Shown here in pieces: positions 6,439 through 9,829 of a DNA stretch of 9,829 nucleotides. Every line of letters begins with the position of its first letter. The first letter of the stretch is position 1. The DNA is from an uncultured Oscillospiraceae bacterium (GTDB lineage Bacteria; Bacillota; Clostridia; Oscillospirales; Ruminococcaceae). The stretch is taken from positions 1 through 9,829 of the forward strand of contig CABUEI010000065.1 in assembly GCA_902490585.1 (NCBI GenBank), in the 5' to 3' direction. The notes under the pieces were generated by a model. The model was not told where the DNA came from and searched no databases. It saw nothing but the letters and a program-made list of their open reading frames with translations. A program made the position numbers and the translations under genes.

Positions 6439-8182
6439 TTACCGTTGCCTCCTCTCCCTGCTTCATCTGTGAATAATAGATATCTCTGTAGACATCGCTC
6501 GTTTCCATAAGCTCTTTATGAGTGCCAAAAGCGCATATAGAGCCGTTTTCAAGTACCGCTATCTTATCGGCTCTCATAACGCTTGCTATTCTCTGTGCGA
6601 TCATTATAACGGTAACACCGCTTAAACTTTCACGCAGTGCCGAATGGAGCTTTGCTTCGGTGCTGAGATCGAGTGCCGAGGTGCTGTCATCGAATATCAG
6701 TATCTCGGGCTTTTTGATAATAGCTCTTGCTATTGCCATACGCTGTTTCTGACCGCCCGACAGTGACGCACCCTTTTCACTTATCATAGTGTCATAACCG
6801 TCATTGAAACCGCTTATAAATTCTTCAGCCTGTGCTATCTCAGCGGCGGTTTTTACTTCTTCGTCTGTTGCCGTTTCACAGCCCCAGCGGATATTCTCGG
6901 CTATAGTACCCGAGAAAAGCTCGCTCTTCTGTAATACTACGCCTATCTTACTTCTTAACGTATCGATATCGTAATCTTTAACGTTAACGCCGTCAACAAG
7001 AACTTCACCCTCAGTTGCATCGTAAAATCTCGGTATGAGATTTACAAGAGAGGTCTTACCGCAACCTGTAGAGCCGAGGATAGCTAACATCTGTCCTTTT
7101 TTCGCCTTTAGATCAATACCGGAAAGCACGGATTTTCCCGAAGAACCGGGATATGCGAAGCTGACATTTTTAAGCTCAACCGTACCGCTGTTATCACTGT
7201 CTGATTTTTTATTGCCGTCACTGATAACGGGATCGGTTGACAGGACTTCATTTACACGCTTCATAGACGCTGTGGCACGGGAAACCTGCTGGAACATCAT
7301 ACCCACCATCATGACAGACATGAGTATCTGTGTTATGTAAGTCACAGCCGCCATTACATCGCCGACCTGCATTGCCCTTGCATCGACCTGGAAACCGCCA
7401 ATCATTATAATAGCGATAACAGATGCATTCATGATAATCATAAGAATGGGGTTCAGTGTTGCAAGGAGCTTCTGAACTTTCAGGTTTGTTGACATAAGGT
7501 CGGTGTTTGCGTTGTCGAATCTGTTTATCTCATATTCTTCACGGGTGAAAGCCTTTACTACTCTTGCGCCCGAAACATTCTCCTGTACTACGCTGTTCAC
7601 CTTGTCAAGCTTTGACTGAACAACGCTGAAAAGAGGTGCGGCTTTCTTCATGATTATTGCCACGGCAATAAGCTGAACGGGAAGTGAAATAACAAGCACC
7701 ATACCGAAGTTGACATTCAGCGTCAGTATAACGGCAATGCCGCCGATAAACTGCATACCCGTTCTGACAAACATTCGCAGTGACATTGATACAAACTCCT
7801 GTATCGCTGTTATATCGTTTGTAAGTCTTGTAACGAGTGAACCTGTGGTGAACTTGTCCGTCTGCTGAAAAGACATGTGCATTACCTTTGCAAATGCATC
7901 TTTTCTTAAATCGTTGCCCATTTTCTGAGCCGCTGTTGTGCCGAATGCCGCCGAGGCGATACCGCCGAAACAACCGATAAGTGAGAATACGAGCATTTTA
8001 AGTCCCGTTATCAGAACATATCGCAGATTTTCATCGGCAGACGCTGTGCCTAATATGCCGTTATCTACTATGTCGGACATAAGTGTGGGCTGTAACAAAT
8101 CCATACTTACCTCAAGTATCATAGCGAGCGGACAAAGCAAGGCAAAAAGCCAATAGGGCTTCAAGTACCTTAGTACCTTCAT
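6431..8182 (-). CDS. Heterodimeric ABC exporter subunit with degenerate ATPase site
   Basis: A 583-residue half transporter and first gene of the operon, with about six transmembrane helices (residues about 10-300) and a nucleotide-binding domain. Motifs are A-loop Tyr344, Walker A GSTGCGKT (370-377), Q-loop Gln418, canonical signature LSGGQ (474-478) and Walker B LIFDD, with Asp499 where the catalytic Glu should be. Gln530 replaces the switch His in IAQRIASV. So this subunit is expected to give the canonical signature to the active site while its own Walker site is non-hydrolytic, as in TM287 and BmrC. Together with the 621-residue partner this makes one consensus and one degenerate site. 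The ATG is preceded by AAAGGAG (8191-8197) with 8-base spacing. No MarR or other regulator gene adjoins it on this side. Confidence 0.93.
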   Translation of the reverse strand: MKVLRYLKPYWLFALLCPLAMILEVSMDLLQPTLMSDIVDNGILGTASADENLRYVLITGLKMLVFSLIGCFGGIASAAFGTTAAQKMGNDLRKDAFAKVMHMSFQQTDKFTTGSLVTRLTNDITAIQEFVSMSLRMFVRTGMQFIGGIAVILTLNVNFGMVLVISLPVQLIAVAIIMKKAAPLFSVVQSKLDKVNSVVQENVSGARVVKAFTREEYEINRFDNANTDLMSTNLKVQKLLATLNPILMIIMNASVIAIIMIGGFQVDARAMQVGDVMAAVTYITQILMSVMMVGMMFQQVSRATASMKRVNEVLSTDPVISDGNKKSDSDNSGTVELKNVSFAYPGSSGKSVLSGIDLKAKKGQMLAILGSTGCGKTSLVNLIPRFYDATEGEVLVDGVNVKDYDIDTLRSKIGVVLQKSELFSGTIAENIRWGCETATDEEVKTAAEIAQAEEFISGFNDGYDTMISEKGASLSGGQKQRMAIARAIIKKPEILIFDDSTSALDLSTEAKLHSALRESLSGVTVIMIAQRIASVMRADKIAVLENGSICAFGTHKELMETSDVYRDIYYSQMKQGEEATVNG

Positions 8183-8220
8183 CTTTTCTTCTCCTTTGTT
8201 CTACTTATAATATCAGATAA

Positions 8221-8250
8221 ATTATACACTTTTCATTTCCGTAATGTCAA
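8221..8250 (-). promoter_or_regulatory. Consensus promoter of the ABC exporter operon
   Basis: Read on the minus strand, a perfect TTGACA (8245-8250) and a perfect TATAAT (8221-8226) are separated by 18 bases. Transcription would begin near 8213, giving a leader of about 30 bases. This looks like a constitutively strong promoter unless a repressor acts on it. Confidence 0.75.
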
Positions 8251-8301
8251 CAAACAGTTAGGAGAGGTCAATGCTTTTTCAGCAAATTTTCACATTCCGA
8301 C

Positions 8302-8330
8302 TTGAAATTAAACGTGCGATAAGATATAAT
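8302..8330 (+). promoter_or_regulatory. Strong rightward promoter facing the hairpin array
   Basis: TTGAAA (8302-8307) and TATAAT (8325-8330) are exactly 17 bases apart, matching consensus at 11 of 12 positions. The start would be near 8337, about 58 bases before the hairpin array and about 346 bases before the tyrA ATG. No coding region follows closely, so its product is either a structured RNA or a long tyrA leader. Confidence 0.6.
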
Positions 8331-8340
8331 AGATTATATC
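8323..8340. promoter_or_regulatory. 18-bp inverted repeat over the -10 and start site
   Basis: GATATAAT (8323-8330) and ATTATATC (8333-8340) are perfect reverse complements around a central AG. The element covers the -10 and predicted start of the rightward promoter, a classic repressor position. An AT-rich palindrome arising by chance around TATAAT is the alternative. Confidence 0.35.
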
Positions 8341-8394
8341 AGTTTGTAGAAAAAATCTGCTTATAAAATGGGCTTCTAATTTATTATCCCTTTA

Positions 8395-8441
8395 AGAACG
8401 CTTTGTGGACTTTGCGTCCTTGCAAAGTCTTTGGGCGTTCT
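8395..8441. repeat. Nested stem-loop of module 1
   Basis: Outer arms AGAACGC (8395-8401) and GCGTTCT (8435-8441) enclose inner arms GACTTTGC (8408-8415) and GCAAAGTC (8422-8429). The linkers are TTTGTG on the left and TTTGG on the right. The loop is GTCCTT. Confidence 0.75.
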
Positions 8442-8490
8442 ACATCGGCATCCTTGCCGAATCCCCAAACCCCTTTCCCTCGTGAAAGGC

Positions 8491-8540
8491 TGTGTATGCT
8501 TTGTTGGCTCTGCATCGTGCAGAGCCTTTGGGCATACACG
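8491..8540. repeat. Nested stem-loop of module 2
   Basis: Outer arms GTGTATGC (8492-8499) and GCATACAC (8532-8539), extended by a T-G wobble, enclose inner arms GGCTCTGC (8506-8513) and GCAGAGCC (8519-8526). The linkers are TTTGTT on the left and TTTGG on the right. The loop is ATCGT. The architecture equals module 1 but every arm sequence differs. Confidence 0.75.
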
Positions 8541-8588
8541 CCCGGCGTCCGTGCCGGGCTGAATGTGGGGCTGCCGCCCTCACCCCGC

Positions 8589-8605
8589 TTGGGGCTACGC
8601 CCCAA
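8589..8605. repeat. GC-rich terminal hairpin of the array
   Basis: TTGGGGC (8589-8595) pairs perfectly with GCCCCAA (8599-8605) around a TAC loop, the tightest stem in the array. It is followed by ACCCCATTTC rather than a T-run, so it is not a convincing intrinsic terminator for rightward transcripts. Confidence 0.6.
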
Positions 8606-8624
8606 ACCCCATTTCTAATAAAAA

Positions 8625-8654
8625 TTTACAGGTTTATCAACAGCCTGATATAAT
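8625..8654 (+). promoter_or_regulatory. Extended -10 promoter of tyrA
   Basis: TTTACA (8625-8630) and a perfect TATAAT (8649-8654) are 18 bases apart, and TG at 8646-8647 makes an extended -10. It starts 15 bases after the hairpin array ends. The predicted start near 8661 gives a leader of about 22 bases, too short for a T-box or other attenuator. Confidence 0.65.
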
Positions 8655-8682
8655 TGTTTAACGCGCTGAAAGAAGGACAAAA

Positions 8683-9546
8683 ATGAAAATAGCAATAGTA
8701 GGTCTTGGTCTGATAGGCGGTTCTATCTGCAAGGCTTTGAAGAAAAGTACATTTCATCATATAATGGGACTTGACGCTGACGGCGAGGTATGCAAAAAGG
8801 CTCTCGACAGCGGCGCAATAGACGAGATAATCACGGCAAATGAGCTCAGTGACGCAGACATGACAATGCTCTGCCTTTATCCCGAAACAATCGTTGAATT
8901 TGTAAAACAGCATAAAGACAAGTTCAAACCCGGCTCGATAGTCACCGACTCATGCGGTATCAAGGAATATGTCGTAACACGCTGTACCGAAGTGCTTGAA
9001 CCGCTCGGTGTTATATTTGTCGGCAGTCACCCGATGGCAGGCCGTGAATTCTCAGGCTTTGACTATTCAACAGACGATCTGTTCAAGGGCGCAAGCTATA
9101 TAATCACACCCTCAGAGAATACTCCCAAAATGGCAATAGATCTGCTGTCAACACTTGCCTGCTGTATGGGATTCGGCAAGGTTGTAACCGCAACACCCAA
9201 ACAGCATGACATCAATATTGCATTCACCTCACAGCTGGCACACGTTGTTTCAAACGCCTATGTAAAAAGCCCGTCACTGTTCAATGCGGACGGATTTTCG
9301 GCAGGCAGTTTCATGGATCTTACCCGTGTTGCAAAGCTTAACGAATATATGTGGAGCAGTCTGTTCCTTTGCAATAAGGAAGCACTGCTGTTTGAACTGA
9401 ATACTATCATTGATAATCTGTGCAAATACAGAGATGCTATAAATGACGATGATATAGATACACTGCGTGATATACTTCGTGACGGCAGAGAGCGCAAGGA
9501 AAAGAGCAACGAGCTTTATGCCGAGCACGCAAGGAGAAATGTTTAA
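8683..9546 (+). CDS. tyrA: Prephenate dehydrogenase
   Basis: A 287-residue enzyme of tyrosine biosynthesis that oxidatively decarboxylates prephenate to 4-hydroxyphenylpyruvate in the cytoplasm. The N-terminal Rossmann domain starts at once with GLGLIGGS (7-14), and Asp31 at the end of the second strand favours NAD over NADP. The active-site motif SHPMAG (115-120) contains His116, equivalent to the catalytic His of E. coli TyrA. SQLAH (183-187) and DLTR (212-215) match the substrate-binding His and Arg of the family. The C-terminal half is the helical dimerisation domain. There is no chorismate mutase fusion and no ACT domain, so tyrosine feedback through ACT is not expected. The ATG follows GAAGGA (8672-8677). 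A membrane protein gene begins immediately downstream. Arogenate dehydrogenase activity cannot be excluded by sequence alone. Confidence 0.92.
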   Translation: MKIAIVGLGLIGGSICKALKKSTFHHIMGLDADGEVCKKALDSGAIDEIITANELSDADMTMLCLYPETIVEFVKQHKDKFKPGSIVTDSCGIKEYVVTRCTEVLEPLGVIFVGSHPMAGREFSGFDYSTDDLFKGASYIITPSENTPKMAIDLLSTLACCMGFGKVVTATPKQHDINIAFTSQLAHVVSNAYVKSPSLFNADGFSAGSFMDLTRVAKLNEYMWSSLFLCNKEALLFELNTIIDNLCKYRDAINDDDIDTLRDILRDGRERKEKSNELYAEHARRNV

Positions 9547-9547
9547 G

Positions 9548-9829
9548 ATGCCTTCAACCAAAAAGACAAGAAGCTATGCTATAGCTCTGAGCGGAATACT
9601 GAGTGCGATATGTATAGTGCTGATGTTCTGCACGGGCTTTATCCCTATCGGCGTATATATTCTGCCTGCCGTGGCAGGACTTGTCGTGTGGATAATCTAC
9701 CGTGAGATAAGCAGGAAGTGGGCGCTTTTATGCTATGCGGCGGTTGCCCTGCTTGCACTGCTTCTCACCCCCGATATAGAATCAAAACTGCTGTTCACGG
9801 GATTTTTCGGCTACTACCCCGTTATCCGT
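9548..9829 (+). CDS. Uncharacterised membrane protein, 5' part only
   Basis: The first 94 codons of a gene cut by the window end. It opens with a basic tail (MPSTKKTR), then three likely membrane segments at about residues 9-29, 33-50 and 58-73, and ends within LLFTGFFGYYPVIR. The FGYYP stretch resembles a widespread uncharacterised Firmicute membrane protein family that I recognise only by pattern, with no known function. The ATG lies one base after the tyrA stop, so the two genes are probably co-transcribed. AAGGAG (9531-9536) is 11 bases from this ATG. An in-frame ATG at 9539, overlapping the tyrA end, is only 2 bases from it, so the start is slightly uncertain. A functional link to tyrosine synthesis is not supported. 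Confidence 0.75.
   Translation, partial: MPSTKKTRSYAIALSGILSAICIVLMFCTGFIPIGVYILPAVAGLVVWIIYREISRKWALLCYAAVALLALLLTPDIESKLLFTGFFGYYPVIR

Larger units (their letters stand above)
8395..8610. repeat. Two-module palindromic hairpin array
   Basis: About 216 bases of GC-rich, highly self-complementary DNA lie in an AT-rich intergenic region. Module 1 (8395-8473) is a nested stem-loop, then a hairpin TCGGCA/TGCCGA, then CCCCAAACCCC (8463-8473). Module 2 (8491-8610) is a nested stem-loop, then a hairpin GCCCGGC/GCCGGGC (8540-8546, 8553-8559), two further hairpins (8565-8583 and 8589-8605), then the same CCCCAAACCCC (8600-8610). A small hairpin CCTTTC/GAAAGG (8472-8489) bridges the modules. The gene-free interval 8183-8682 otherwise holds only promoters. 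Open frames on both strands here follow from the symmetry and show no protein family. It resembles extragenic palindromic repeats in general design. Whether copies exist elsewhere in the genome cannot be seen here. Confidence 0.8.

Noticed and set aside
8395..8610. CRISPR array
   Set aside because: Repeat units are not identical or evenly spaced, there are no unique spacers of constant length, and no cas gene is in the window.
8384..8618. Open frames of about 71-73 codons on both strands across the hairpin array
   Set aside because: They overlap on opposite strands within palindromic DNA, have no ribosome binding site of note and look like translated repeats. The symmetry of the array explains the lack of stops.
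8340..8682. T-box or amino-acid attenuator upstream of tyrA
   Set aside because: No T-box core (TGGNACCGCG-like) sequence or terminator with a T-run is present, and tyrA has its own promoter leaving a leader of about 22 bases.

Overview
The window looks like chromosomal DNA of a gut or rumen Firmicute in Clostridia, most likely a Ruminococcus/Oscillospiraceae-type organism. This is an inference from four things: strong AAGGAG-type ribosome binding sites, near-consensus sigma-A promoters, intermediate GC content with frequent ATA codons, and a gene mix of cytoplasmic GH127 arabinofuranosidase, paired ABC exporter and stand-alone TyrA. No phage, plasmid, transposase or CRISPR gene is visible.

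Layout, left to right. (1) 1-147 has no gene but contains a nested inverted repeat (1-69) and a second folded segment just past the end of the first gene. (2) 148-3011 is a divergent pair: a GH127 beta-L-arabinofuranosidase (minus) and an AraC-family regulator (plus). Their overlapping promoters share one -10 region, which suggests a minimal sugar-responsive regulator/enzyme unit. A bidirectional terminator (3019-3050) closes the regulator gene and the next leftward genes. (3) 3075-4498 holds two leftward housekeeping or accessory enzymes, a GNAT acetyltransferase and an SPL-family radical SAM protein. For both, the ribosome binding site argues for a start downstream of the longest possible one. 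(4) 4573-8182 is a two-gene leftward operon encoding a heterodimeric ABC exporter, with overlapping reading frames and a consensus promoter at 8221-8250. One subunit carries a degenerate ATPase site. (5) 8183-8682 is a 500-bp gene-free region. It holds that promoter, a second strong promoter pointing right (8302-8330) with an 18-bp inverted repeat over its -10 and start, and a GC-rich array of hairpins (8395-8610) made of two related modules. (6) 8683-9829 holds prephenate dehydrogenase (tyrA) with its own extended -10 promoter, followed closely by the start of an uncharacterised membrane protein cut by the window edge.

The most noteworthy non-genic item is the hairpin array at 8395-8610. Two nested stem-loops have different stem sequences but the same linkers and nearly the same arm sizes, and the hairpin loops match RTCCKT in three of four cases. 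Conservation is therefore of structure rather than sequence. A near-consensus promoter points into the array, so it could be transcribed as a structured RNA or long tyrA leader. It could equally be a dispersed palindromic repeat that inserted there.
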